Source: an uncultured Tenacibaculum sp.
GTDB taxonomy: Bacteria; Bacteroidota; Bacteroidia; Flavobacteriales; Flavobacteriaceae
DNA length: 64,000 nt
NCBI RefSeq assembly: GCF_947504135.1
Contig: NZ_CANNGG010000004.1
Location: 186,001-250,000 of the forward strand
Reading direction: 5' to 3'
Shown here: positions 10,283 to 19,492 of the stretch, in pieces
How positions within the stretch are numbered: position 1 is the stretch's first letter
Layout of the letters: every line of letters starts with the position of its first letter
Translations under genes and position numbers: made by a program
The notes under the pieces: generated by a model
What the model saw: the letters and a program-made list of their open reading frames with translations, nothing else
Told to the model about the DNA's origin: nothing
The model's database searches: none

Positions 10283-10774
10283 ATGATACCTTCTGATTTT
10301 ATTATTAGAGAAGTAAAACCGCAAGATAATGCGGAGTTAGCATCAGTTATACGCGGTGTGTTAATCGAATTTGGAGTACCTAAAGTAGGAACTGCTTATG
10401 AAGATAAAGCTACCGATGAGATGTACGAAACTTACCAAAAAGATAAGGCTGGTTATTTTGTAGTAGAGCATCAAGGAAAAGTTGTAGGAGGCGCTGGTTT
10501 TGCTCCTTTAGACAAGTTTGAAGGTAACGTATGTGAGTTTCAAAAAATGTACTTCTTGCCTATAGCTAGAGGAAAAGGTTTAGGAAGTAAATTAATTGAT
10601 TATTGCTTGGATAGGGCTAAACAACAAGGTTATGAGCAATGTTATTTAGAAACCATGCCATACATGGAAGCTGCGAGAGCTTTATATATGAAAAACGGAT
10701 TTGTAAATCTTGATAAGCCTATGGGAAACACAGGCCATTATTCGTGTAATGTTTGGATGCTAAAAGATTTATAA
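10283..10774 (+). CDS. GNAT family N-acetyltransferase
   Basis: 163 aa; MYFLPIARGKGLGSKLIDYCL acetyl-CoA motif. Confidence 0.9.
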   Translation: MIPSDFIIREVKPQDNAELASVIRGVLIEFGVPKVGTAYEDKATDEMYETYQKDKAGYFVVEHQGKVVGGAGFAPLDKFEGNVCEFQKMYFLPIARGKGLGSKLIDYCLDRAKQQGYEQCYLETMPYMEAARALYMKNGFVNLDKPMGNTGHYSCNVWMLKDL

Positions 10775-10790
10775 AATAAACTAAAAGTCA

Positions 10791-11639
10791 ATGCAGTTAA
10801 AAGATTTTAGATTACAATTTACTAAAGAATTAAAAAGTATATTTCCTAAAACAGAAATAGATACTTTCTTTTTTTTGTTGATAGAAGAATATTTAGGATT
10901 ACAACGAATAGACTTTACTTTACAACCAACTTTAGAGATCCCTTCAAAAAAGTGTGATCTTTTAGATACAGCTCTTGCTAGATTACAAAAAGAAGAGCCT
11001 ATTCAGTACATATTAGGAAAAACAGAGTTTTACGGATATCCCTTTAAGATAAATGAAAACACACTAATTCCGAGACCAGAAACCGAAGAACTAGTTGAAT
11101 GGATTCTTAATGAGGTAAAAGATAATAAACAACAGTTATCTATTTTAGATATAGGAACAGGTACCGGTTGTATTCCTATTAGCCTAAAGAAGAATATACC
11201 AAGTGCTAACGTAAGCGCTATTGATGTATCTGAGGAAGCTTTAAAAGTAGCTAAGGAGAATGCTTCGTTAAACAAAGCTGAAATTACTTTTATACTTCAA
11301 GATATATTACAAACTGAGAACTTATCTAGACAATACGATGTGATAGTATCTAATCCACCTTATGTGCGCGAATTAGAAAAAGTAGAAATCAAAAACAATG
11401 TTTTAGAAAACGAACCACATTTAGCGTTATTTGTTGATGATGATAATCCCTTGATTTTTTATAAAAAAATAGCCGATTTAGCCATTAAGTCGTTAACTAA
11501 AAATGGATTGCTTTTTTTTGAGATTAATCAGTATTTAGGCCCTGAAACTATAGAAATGTTAAAGCGTAAAGGTTTTACTAAAGTTGAACTTCGAAAAGAT
11601 TTGTTTGGCAACAATCGAATGATTAAAGCAACTTATTAA
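10791..11639 (+). CDS. prmC: Peptide chain release factor N5-glutamine methyltransferase
   Basis: 282 aa; IPRPETEELVEWIL, LDIGTGTGCIPISL, SNPPYV motifs. Confidence 0.93.
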   Translation: MQLKDFRLQFTKELKSIFPKTEIDTFFFLLIEEYLGLQRIDFTLQPTLEIPSKKCDLLDTALARLQKEEPIQYILGKTEFYGYPFKINENTLIPRPETEELVEWILNEVKDNKQQLSILDIGTGTGCIPISLKKNIPSANVSAIDVSEEALKVAKENASLNKAEITFILQDILQTENLSRQYDVIVSNPPYVRELEKVEIKNNVLENEPHLALFVDDDNPLIFYKKIADLAIKSLTKNGLLFFEINQYLGPETIEMLKRKGFTKVELRKDLFGNNRMIKATY

Positions 11640-11675
11640 ACATAAAACCTTTACAGGGGAAATTGATATTAAGTA

Positions 11676-12320
11676 TTATTCTATTCTAAAGAATCTTTTA
11701 AAGAAAGATCCTTTTTTCTTTTCAGCAGCTCCAGAAGTTTCTGAAAGATTACCTAAGTTATCTGTAATCAACCTTTCTATGTAAGTATCATAATCAGTGT
11801 TTTTAGAATCTAAAAAACCTTTTAAAAACTTTTCAGAAGCTTCAATTCCATTAAGATCTTCAATTTCTCTTAATCTCTTATACAAAGGAATGATTTCTTG
11901 TATAGCTTTCCTCGGTGCTGGTTTTCGTAATGCTTTGTAGTTTACAACCTGTCCTTTATCATTTTCTTTTACAACAAAATCAGTCATTACCCAGTAATAT
12001 CTACCTGTTTTAGCCATGTTTTTAACGAAAGCAATTATGTTTTGTTTCTTTTGAATTCGCTCCCACATTAATTTGAAAATTACTCTTGGCATATCTGGAT
12101 GTCTTACAACATTATGACCAGATCCTACTAATTCGTATTCTTCATAACCAGAAGACTCAACAAAGTCTTCGTTACAGTATTCAATTACACCTCTAGTGTC
12201 TGTAATACTTAAAAGAATGGCGTTTTCATCTAGTGTAATTTCTCGGTCTACAGGGGTTGGGGTTGGTAGTTTTGGATTTCTTTTTAAGGTTTCCCACTTT
12301 TTCTCAGAGTTAGTTGTCAT
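11676..12320 (-). CDS. Aer-like PAS domain protein
   Basis: 214 aa; ITDTRGVIEYCNEDFVESSGYEEYELVGSGHNVVRHPDMPRVIFKLMWERI PAS signature; no MCP signalling domain. Confidence 0.8.
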   Translation of the reverse strand: MTTNSEKKWETLKRNPKLPTPTPVDREITLDENAILLSITDTRGVIEYCNEDFVESSGYEEYELVGSGHNVVRHPDMPRVIFKLMWERIQKKQNIIAFVKNMAKTGRYYWVMTDFVVKENDKGQVVNYKALRKPAPRKAIQEIIPLYKRLREIEDLNGIEASEKFLKGFLDSKNTDYDTYIERLITDNLGNLSETSGAAEKKKGSFFKRFFRIE

Positions 12321-12694
12321 ATAATTAAATTGATTTATGTTTTCATAATTTATAAAATGTGTTTTGTTTACGTTTAGATTATCGGGTGATAAAACAACTG
12401 AGAAAAAAAATCATTTTGATGAAGTATTCTTAACACAGCTGCTACAAACCTAAAGATCAATTTATTTTTAAAACATGACAAAAATCATACTCTATTAATA
12501 AAAATAGTTTATAAAATTAAGTTAGAGTTAATTTAAAGTTAAATACAGGTCTTTGGATTATATAATATATTCTTAATTAGTTTTTTAGTTTTGTTTATTG
12601 CTTTTTTTTAACAAAAAACTTACATTATTCATTTTAAAATAATTTTTTTTCTTTTTTTTAAAAAAACTTTTTTTAGTGGAAAGTTATATATAAA

Positions 12695-12922
12695 TTGGAT
12701 TTACAAAAACTACTTTTAGAAACAAAAGCAATTGATATTTTAGGTTTGAAAGAAAACATTAACGACATTCACTTCAAGTTAGATAACCACATACATATTG
12801 TTAATATATCTCCTAGTGGAGAGTATTTTATTTATCTGGCTGTTGATTCTAACAAGGCTAATTTAACCCTTACTAGGACTATGCTAAGAAAATACAAACA
12901 AGAATTAAATGAAGTCTTATAA
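12695..12922 (+). CDS. Short roadblock/LC7-like protein, apparently an N-terminally truncated paralog of 13872..14246
   Basis: HIHIVNISPSGEYFIYLAVDSNKANLTLTRTMLRKYKQELNEVL aligns with QVHVINIAPSGTYFIYLAVDSKEANLGITKALLNKYKVDLNNAL; TTG start in the ORF track. Confidence 0.5.
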   Translation: MDLQKLLLETKAIDILGLKENINDIHFKLDNHIHIVNISPSGEYFIYLAVDSNKANLTLTRTMLRKYKQELNEVL

Positions 12923-13169
12923 AACTATTGATATTCAAAAAACAACAAATGATATTGAATTCCAGGATTTTATATTTTTTTTTCAAAATGAATACAAAAC
13001 TAAAGTTCTGCTAGATAATTCAACAATCGATGAAAAAGAAACAGCTAAATCTATTAATAATACAAATAATTTAAAAGAAGCTGTTTACGATTTCTTTTTC
13101 CAACCTAGGTTTGAAAACATTCTTGACTTAGTAAAGTTTAAAAACAAACAAAAACCACAAGGTGATTAA
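12909..13169 (+). CDS. Small hypothetical protein, overlaps the preceding ORF
   Basis: 86 aa; ATG overlaps the end of 12695..12922; C-terminal DFFF..-DLVKF weakly resembles 14257..14448. Confidence 0.5.
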   Translation: MKSYKTIDIQKTTNDIEFQDFIFFFQNEYKTKVLLDNSTIDEKETAKSINNTNNLKEAVYDFFFQPRFENILDLVKFKNKQKPQGD

Positions 13170-13176
13170 TACTCAC

Positions 13177-13213
13177 AAAAAAAGACTAGATTAAAAAAAT
13201 CTAGTCTTTTTTT
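13177..13213 (+). terminator. Rho-independent terminator
   Basis: aaaaaaagactaga-ttaaaaaaa-tctagtcttttttt hairpin plus T-tract. Confidence 0.75.
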
Positions 13214-13415
13214 CACCCTCTTTTAAAAAAGTTTTCTGTTAAAGATATCACAAAAAGATAAAACAAAATTAATTCACTAAAATAAAGACTTATTTTTGTG
13301 TCCCTATAAAATCTAGTCTTTTTTTTTACCCTCTTTTAATAAAGTTTTCTGATAAAGATATCACAAAAAAAGATAAAACAAAATTAATTAACTAAAATAA
13401 AGACTTACTTTTGTG
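13197..13415 (+). repeat. Two tandem copies of a ~105 bp noncoding unit (13197-13300 and 13309-13415)
   Basis: Both read aaatctagtcttttttt..accctctttta.taaagttttctg.taaagatatcacaaaa..gataaaacaaaattaatt.actaaaataaagactta.ttttgtg with few differences. Confidence 0.92.
13406..13413 (+). promoter_or_regulatory. Candidate Bacteroidetes -7 box TACTTTTG (TAnnTTTG); the upstream copy has TATTTTTG at 13291-13298
   Basis: Matches the TAnnTTTG consensus at the 3' end of each repeat copy; no clear -33 TTG seen. Confidence 0.5.
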
Positions 13416-13493
13416 ACTCTATTTAAAATAGGTGTGTCTAAATCAGTGCATAGGAAACAAAATTTAGTATTAACTACACGTTAATGCTTACAG

Positions 13494-13829
13494 TTGAACA
13501 TAATGGAGGAAATAAACTTACAAATGTTAGTCGAAGAATCGGAGGCTAACAAAGGACTTGTATTCGATTCTGAAGGTCATATTATAGATTCTTACAATGT
13601 TACTAACGAACATAATGTAGCAGCAATGTTAGCTGTTATGGTTACAATGTCTCATGAATTTTTCGAAGACGTTTTAGAATCTGATAAGCTTAATCAGCTA
13701 GTATTAAACTCAAATAATGAACTAGTGGTAATAAATAAATATAGCAACAAACATATTGTTTGTTTAATGGCTGATGACATATCTAAGGTAGCTATAATGA
13801 AACTAACCTTAAAAAAACTAGCTCTATAA
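13494..13829 (+). CDS. Roadblock/LC7 domain-like protein
   Basis: GLVFDSEGHIIDSYNVTNEHNVAAMLAVMVTMSHEFFEDVLESDKLNQLVLNSNNELVVINK pattern; likely start MEEINLQ at 13503. Confidence 0.6.
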   Translation: MNIMEEINLQMLVEESEANKGLVFDSEGHIIDSYNVTNEHNVAAMLAVMVTMSHEFFEDVLESDKLNQLVLNSNNELVVINKYSNKHIVCLMADDISKVAIMKLTLKKLAL

Positions 13830-13871
13830 TTTTATATAGAAATATATTAATACAATTAATTATATATCAAA

Positions 13872-14246
13872 ATGAAGGAAATTTTAAATGATTTTATCGA
13901 AAACTTAAGAACTAATGTTCCAGGGTTTATTGCAGTGTCTGTTACAGATGTAGGTTCAGGGGAAGCTTACGAATCTTTTACAGTAGATCCTAATTTCGAT
14001 CCTACTCTTGCTTCTGCATACAACTTAGGGGTAGTAAAAGCTAAATTAAAAGCAATTGAAGCTTTAAAATTAAACGAAGAAATACAGGATATTACAATTA
14101 CATTATCTAGTCAAGTACACGTTATAAACATTGCGCCAAGTGGTACTTACTTTATTTATTTAGCTGTAGATTCTAAAGAAGCTAACTTAGGTATTACTAA
14201 AGCTTTATTAAACAAATATAAAGTAGATTTAAATAACGCGTTATAA
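13872..14246 (+). CDS. Roadblock/LC7 domain-like protein
   Basis: 124 aa; VPGFIAVSVTDVGSGEAYES....VVKAKLKAIEALKLNEEIQDITITLSSQVHVINIAPSGTYFIYLAVD. Confidence 0.6.
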   Translation: MKEILNDFIENLRTNVPGFIAVSVTDVGSGEAYESFTVDPNFDPTLASAYNLGVVKAKLKAIEALKLNEEIQDITITLSSQVHVINIAPSGTYFIYLAVDSKEANLGITKALLNKYKVDLNNAL

Positions 14247-14256
14247 AAATATACTT

Positions 14257-14448
14257 GTGAAAAATACAGATCATTTACCTATAAAAAAAGGCTTAAAGAA
14301 AGACTTAAATAACAAGTTAAGAACCTTTAGAGAGTATAGGTTTTCTGAAGGAATAATAGAGGCTCAAGAAAAAAAGAGCAAAGATTTCTTTGGCTTTTTA
14401 TTTAAAGAATACGATAGTATGAATGATTTAGTAAAAGATATATTTTAA
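14257..14448 (+). CDS. Small hypothetical protein
   Basis: 63 aa; GTG start; same strand, 10 nt after the roadblock-like gene; terminator follows. Confidence 0.5.
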   Translation: MKNTDHLPIKKGLKKDLNNKLRTFREYRFSEGIIEAQEKKSKDFFGFLFKEYDSMNDLVKDIF

Positions 14449-14473
14449 AAGTGCTTAGGTAAGCACTTTTTTT
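14447..14473 (+). terminator. Rho-independent terminator
   Basis: aaaagtgctta-gg-taagcacttttttt. Confidence 0.8.
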
Positions 14474-14584
14474 ATTTAATACTAGTTTTGTTTTTTTAGT
14501 GTTTTTTTTTAAAAAAAACATGCTAAATTGTAACTAATATTTTTATATCAGTAAAGACTTATTTAACAAAAAGTAAAATAGCTC

Positions 14585-15502
14585 ATGAAAAAATACGATG
14601 TAATTATCTTAACAGATAAGAGGTATGTAAATCCGATTGAAATTAACGCATACACTAAAAACGTACTTGATGAAGATAATTATGTGAAAATAGCTCTTGA
14701 AAACCAAGGTTTAAAAGCAACTCGTCTCTCATGGGATGACACTACTTTTGATTGGTCTACAACAAAATATGTTTTATTTAGAACCACTTGGGACTATTTT
14801 GATCGATTTTCTGAATTTTCTGAATGGTTAAACAATGTGAGTCAGCAAACTATTCTATTAAATTCAGAAAAAATTATTCGTTGGAATATTGACAAGCATT
14901 ACTTACAAGATTTACAACAAAACGGAGTGCATATTTGTGAATCATATTTTATAGAACAAAGCACTACTAAAACCCTTAAAGAACTTTCAATTCAGTTTGG
15001 TTTAAAAGAGTTTGTTTTAAAACCGTGTATTTCAGGAGCAGCAAGACATACCTATAAAATCAATTCAGAAAACATAAACAAGTATGAAGAGACTTTTTCT
15101 TCGTTAATTACAGAAGAAGCTATGATTATTCAGCCTTTTCAGTATAACATAGTTGAAAAAGGAGAAATTTCGTTAATGGTTATGAATGGTAAGTTTACAC
15201 ATGCTGTTTTAAAAATAGCAAAATCAGGAGACTTTAGAGTACAAGACGATTTTGGAGGCTCGGTTCACACCTACGCACCTACTAAAGAAGAAATCACGTT
15301 TGCTGAAAATGCCGTTAAAGCTTGTATAGAAACTCCTATTTATGCACGAGTTGATGTTTATACTGATAATAATGGTAAATTAGCTATCGCTGAATTAGAG
15401 CTAATTGAACCAGAACTTTGGTTTAGAAATCACCCTGCAGCAGCAGACGAATTAGCCAAAGGAATAAAACAATTAATGAGTAAAAATGAAGAAGTTATTT
15501 AA
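14585..15502 (+). CDS. ATP-grasp / RimK-like protein (glutathione synthetase-like)
   Basis: 305 aa; KEFVLKPCISGAARHTYKI, MIIQPFQ, ARVDVYTDNNGKLAIAELELIEPELWF. Confidence 0.75.
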   Translation: MKKYDVIILTDKRYVNPIEINAYTKNVLDEDNYVKIALENQGLKATRLSWDDTTFDWSTTKYVLFRTTWDYFDRFSEFSEWLNNVSQQTILLNSEKIIRWNIDKHYLQDLQQNGVHICESYFIEQSTTKTLKELSIQFGLKEFVLKPCISGAARHTYKINSENINKYEETFSSLITEEAMIIQPFQYNIVEKGEISLMVMNGKFTHAVLKIAKSGDFRVQDDFGGSVHTYAPTKEEITFAENAVKACIETPIYARVDVYTDNNGKLAIAELELIEPELWFRNHPAAADELAKGIKQLMSKNEEVI

Positions 15503-16172
15503 AATATTAGGAGTATTATTACTTGTTGGAGCTATTCTATTAGCCGTTTTTTACTTTAAAAACAACGAAAGCCTTCCTACAGGCAAACAAGGACCTGAAG
15601 CAGATGCTTTAGCTACTAAAATGCTTGAAGCATTGAATTATGAAGCTTATAAAGATACTCGTTTTATTGAGTGGAGTTTTAGAGGAAAGCATTTTTATAA
15701 ATGGGACAAACAAAAAAATATTGTTGAAGTATCGTGGGATACCAATAAAGTAATCTTGCATACAAAAAGCCCCGAAAAAAGTGTTGTTTTAGTAAACGAA
15801 AAAGAAGTTAAAGACAACAAAATACTTCAAAAAGCAATAGACTACTTTAACAATGATAGTTTTTGGTTAGTAGCTCCTTATAAAGTATTTGAAAACGGAA
15901 TTGAGCGAAGAATTGTACAATATGAAGGTAAAGACGCTTTATTGATTACTTATACCACGGGAGGATCAACTCCGGGAGATTCTTATTTATGGATTTTAGA
16001 CGAAAACGGCAGACCTACCAGTTACAAAATGTGGGTTTCTATAATCCCAACAGGCGGAATGGAAGCCACATGGAGTGATTGGGTCACAACTGAATCTGGA
16101 GCAATATTACCAACAAAACATGAAATGGCTGTAGGAGTATTAGATATGGGAGATGTTAAAGGGTACAATTAA
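15486..16172 (+). CDS. Membrane-anchored hypothetical protein
   Basis: 228 aa; one N-terminal TM segment; overlaps the preceding gene by 17 nt. Confidence 0.7.
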   Translation: MKKLFKILGVLLLVGAILLAVFYFKNNESLPTGKQGPEADALATKMLEALNYEAYKDTRFIEWSFRGKHFYKWDKQKNIVEVSWDTNKVILHTKSPEKSVVLVNEKEVKDNKILQKAIDYFNNDSFWLVAPYKVFENGIERRIVQYEGKDALLITYTTGGSTPGDSYLWILDENGRPTSYKMWVSIIPTGGMEATWSDWVTTESGAILPTKHEMAVGVLDMGDVKGYN

Positions 16173-16196
16173 CCTAGTGAAAAATTATTATAATAA

Positions 16197-16224
16197 AAAA
16201 GAGCAGCTACATAGCTGCTCTTTT
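16197..16224. terminator. Bidirectional terminator hairpin
   Basis: aaaagagcagcta-cat-agctgctctttt between convergent genes. Confidence 0.75.
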
Positions 16225-16247
16225 AGTTTTTATATAACTCAAAAATA

Positions 16248-17111
16248 TTATTTACCGAAAGTATAAGTTATACCAAAATTAATTCCAAAAGAAGAATAAG
16301 GAACTTTTTGAGATAATTGCTTAGAAGTATCTGTGTTTCCTAAAGGTAACTCATCAACATACTCTATATTATCATGAAATAATGCAGCTGCAGAATTTCC
16401 TCCTGCTGTTAAAATATCTCTTACCTGATCGATATTTAATGTTGCTCCATTTTCTCTAATAGAAGCTGAAAACTCAGACATTTTAGAAGTATCTCTAGTA
16501 ACACTAATTCCCATATACTCAAATTCACCAAAAATAGCTACATTTTTAGATAAATCATGCTTATAACCAATTGCTGCAATAGCACCTAAAGGAAAACGTC
16601 CTTTAAAATCATGAACAAAATCAACATCTAAAGTTGTTTCTACTGGCACACCTGGTAATGTTCCTGCAGGTAATTTAATTCCATGCATTTTTCCAACAGC
16701 TTCAGTTTTACCTCCTATTTTTGTTAAAAAACCTACTCTACCATAGATGTTATTAGTAAACTTATAAATTAAAGAAGCAGATGCACCGTAAGCTCTACCT
16801 CTTGAGTAAATATCAATTTCAGGTTGACCTGCTAGATTTACTTTGTTTATAGTTTGATCTGCTCCATGTAAGTATCCAACACCAACTTCAACACCAAAAG
16901 TGTCGTTAAAAAAATACCCTCCTCTTAATTGAGTATGTAGTCCTTCACCATAACTACCGTAAGTGTTCTCTACTCCAGATGCAGTAGTTTCAGTACCAAA
17001 ACGTACACCAGCACTAGATATTGAATAACCTCCACTAGCAGAAACATAAAATTGAGCACTTGCACTCATTGTTGCTAAAATCATAGCAAGCATTAAAATA
17101 CTTTTTTTCAT
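16248..17111 (-). CDS. Outer membrane beta-barrel protein
   Basis: 287 aa; signal peptide; alternating hydrophobic strands; terminal FGINFGITYTFGK. Confidence 0.75.
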   Translation of the reverse strand: MKKSILMLAMILATMSASAQFYVSASGGYSISSAGVRFGTETTASGVENTYGSYGEGLHTQLRGGYFFNDTFGVEVGVGYLHGADQTINKVNLAGQPEIDIYSRGRAYGASASLIYKFTNNIYGRVGFLTKIGGKTEAVGKMHGIKLPAGTLPGVPVETTLDVDFVHDFKGRFPLGAIAAIGYKHDLSKNVAIFGEFEYMGISVTRDTSKMSEFSASIRENGATLNIDQVRDILTAGGNSAAALFHDNIEYVDELPLGNTDTSKQLSQKVPYSSFGINFGITYTFGK

Positions 17112-17245
17112 AATAAATTATTTGTTAACTTTAAATTGATAATTAAGTAAACAAACCTAATGAAAATATAGGATTAACAAAACTTTATAACTGTTAAATT
17201 ATTAGTATTATTGTAGTAAAAAGCATTTAAAAAAACACTTCTTTT

Positions 17246-18433
17246 TTGAATAAAAACATTTTAAATACTGAGGTTCAGGATTATATTAACCATAACCTAA
17301 CATCCAATATAGAGCAATTAATTTTTAAGGGAAGTCCCTTTAAAGATGTTTCTATACAAGAATTAGCCAATCAAATTATAGCAAAACAAAAATCAGAGAA
17401 AAAATTACCCACCTGGTTTCAAACAAAAAATATTTATTACCCCTCAAAAATTAATATTGAACAAACTTCTTCTGAAATAACAGCTGAGTACAAGTCTAAA
17501 TTAATTAACGGAGAGTCAATAATAGATATTACTGGAGGCTTTGGTGTTGATTGTTATGCTTTTTCAAAACATTTTAAAAATGTTGTGCATTGTGAAATTA
17601 ACAGTGATTTATCTGAAATTGTTGCTCATAATTACAAACAATTAGGTGTTTCAAATGTAGAAACAATAGCTGGTGACGGATTAGAACACTTAAAAAATAC
17701 ACCTCAAAAATTTGATTGTATTTATATAGATCCATCTCGTAGAAATGACATAAAAGGAAAAGTCTTTTTGTTAAAAGATTGTTTACCAAATGTACCTGAA
17801 AATTTAGATTTCTTATTTGATAAATCAGATACTATTTTAATTAAGAACTCTCCTATTCTAGATATAACTTCAACAATAAATGAATTAAAATTTGTTAAAG
17901 AAATTCACGTTATAGCTGTTAATAACGAGGTGAAAGAACTACTTTTTTTACTAAAAAAAGAGTTTAAAGATTTGGTTAAAATAAAAACGGTTAACTTTCT
18001 GAAAAACAAAATTCAAGAATTTAATTTTAATTCAGATAATGAAGTTAATTTTGGTTATTGTTTACCTCAGAAGTACTTATATGAACCTAATGCAGCTATT
18101 ATGAAATCTGGAGGTTTTAATCAGGTTGCAAGTCAGTTAAAAGTACACAAGATTCATCAGCATTCTCATTTGTATACTTCTAAAAAATTAATCAAAAGTT
18201 TTCCTGGAAGGGTTTTTGAAATTATTTCTGTTTTTCCATACAATAAAAAGAAACTAAAAAAGGAAATAAAGGTAGATAAAGCCAATATTACGACACGTAA
18301 TTTCCCTAAAAATGTAGCACAAATAAGAAAAGAAACTAAATTAAAAGATGGAGGGGATACATTTCTTTTTTTCTCAACAAATTTAAACAATGATTTAGTC
18401 GTTATTAATTGTATAAAAACCAATATTCTATAG
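17246..18433 (+). CDS. THUMP-like domain class I SAM-dependent methyltransferase
   Basis: 395 aa; IDITGGFGVDCYAFSKHF, DCIYIDPSRRN; C-terminal THUMP-like region. Confidence 0.75.
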   Translation: MNKNILNTEVQDYINHNLTSNIEQLIFKGSPFKDVSIQELANQIIAKQKSEKKLPTWFQTKNIYYPSKINIEQTSSEITAEYKSKLINGESIIDITGGFGVDCYAFSKHFKNVVHCEINSDLSEIVAHNYKQLGVSNVETIAGDGLEHLKNTPQKFDCIYIDPSRRNDIKGKVFLLKDCLPNVPENLDFLFDKSDTILIKNSPILDITSTINELKFVKEIHVIAVNNEVKELLFLLKKEFKDLVKIKTVNFLKNKIQEFNFNSDNEVNFGYCLPQKYLYEPNAAIMKSGGFNQVASQLKVHKIHQHSHLYTSKKLIKSFPGRVFEIISVFPYNKKKLKKEIKVDKANITTRNFPKNVAQIRKETKLKDGGDTFLFFSTNLNNDLVVINCIKTNIL

Positions 18434-18582
18434 TGTTACAAAAAAATAAAATTGTAAAACTGATAAAACTTTCTTATATTTAAGAAATGTTTTGTTTATT
18501 AGGGGATTCAAAGCATGTTAAAAGTCTTGATATTTAAATCAAGGCTTTTTTCTTTACCTTCCTTTTGTCTAAATTTGTTTTT

Positions 18583-19392
18583 ATGACAAAACAATCAAGC
18601 GCATATCATTCTGTTAAGTTATCTAAATACTCATCTATTAAACTAGAGGATAACCTAGTTATTGAAGCACCTTTACAAATTAATATAAATAATGAACCTT
18701 ATACCGTTGTTATGCGTACTCCTGGAAGTGATGAAGCCTTGATAAAAGGCTTATTATTTGCAGAAGATATTTGTAAGAAAAATGAAGACTTCAAACTAAG
18801 TGTTGTAAAAACAGAAGAAGATTTTTCTACCATAATGAATGTAACTATTGCGAAAGAAAAATTAGGAAAGGGCTATTTAAACAAACGTACTCTTTTATCT
18901 ATTTCTTCTTGTGGTATTTGCGGAAAAAAAGAATTAAAAGATTTAAAAGTATCAGGAAATTCTCTGGAAAATGAAGATTCTGAAAATATTAAATCTTTTA
19001 TTTATGTTGTAGATGATATGTTTTTAAAAATGAAAGAATTACAAAAAGTATTTGAAACAACTGGAGGAAGTCATGCCTGCGCAATTTTCAATAAAAAAAA
19101 TGTACTTTTAACCATACAAGAAGATATTGGTCGCCACAATGCAGTTGATAAATGTGTAGGTGATTTGATAAGTAATTCGAAACTTAAAGAAGCTAAATAC
19201 ATGTTGGTAAGCGGTAGGGTTTCTTACGAAATCGTATCGAAAGCTTTTTTAGCAAAAATCCCATTCATAATTGCTGTTTCTGCTTGTTCATCGTTAGCAG
19301 TAGATTTTGCTAAGGAATTCGGAATCTGTCTCATTGGTTTTAGCAGAGATGATAAAATGACTATTTATGCCAACCCACATTTTTTATCCTAG
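18583..19392 (+). CDS. fdhD: Formate dehydrogenase accessory sulfurtransferase
   Basis: MRTPGSDEALIKGLLF, SSCGICGKKEL, TGGSHACAIF, EDIGRHNAVDK; ATG at 18583 is preferred over the track start. Confidence 0.9.
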   Translation: MTKQSSAYHSVKLSKYSSIKLEDNLVIEAPLQININNEPYTVVMRTPGSDEALIKGLLFAEDICKKNEDFKLSVVKTEEDFSTIMNVTIAKEKLGKGYLNKRTLLSISSCGICGKKELKDLKVSGNSLENEDSENIKSFIYVVDDMFLKMKELQKVFETTGGSHACAIFNKKNVLLTIQEDIGRHNAVDKCVGDLISNSKLKEAKYMLVSGRVSYEIVSKAFLAKIPFIIAVSACSSLAVDFAKEFGICLIGFSRDDKMTIYANPHFLS

Positions 19393-19492
19393 CTTTAGGG
19401 ATCAAGAATAACTTTTTTATCAATATCTAACGATAAAAAAAAGATTTGTATTTTAGTGCACCAAAAACATTAACTAATCAACCCACATACTT

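Noticed and set aside
13197-13415. CRISPR array
   Set aside because: Only two ~105 bp copies, no short repeats with unique spacers, and no cas genes.
18583-19392. fdhD as evidence of a formate dehydrogenase locus
   Set aside because: No formate dehydrogenase or molybdopterin genes are in the window; the accessory gene stands alone here.
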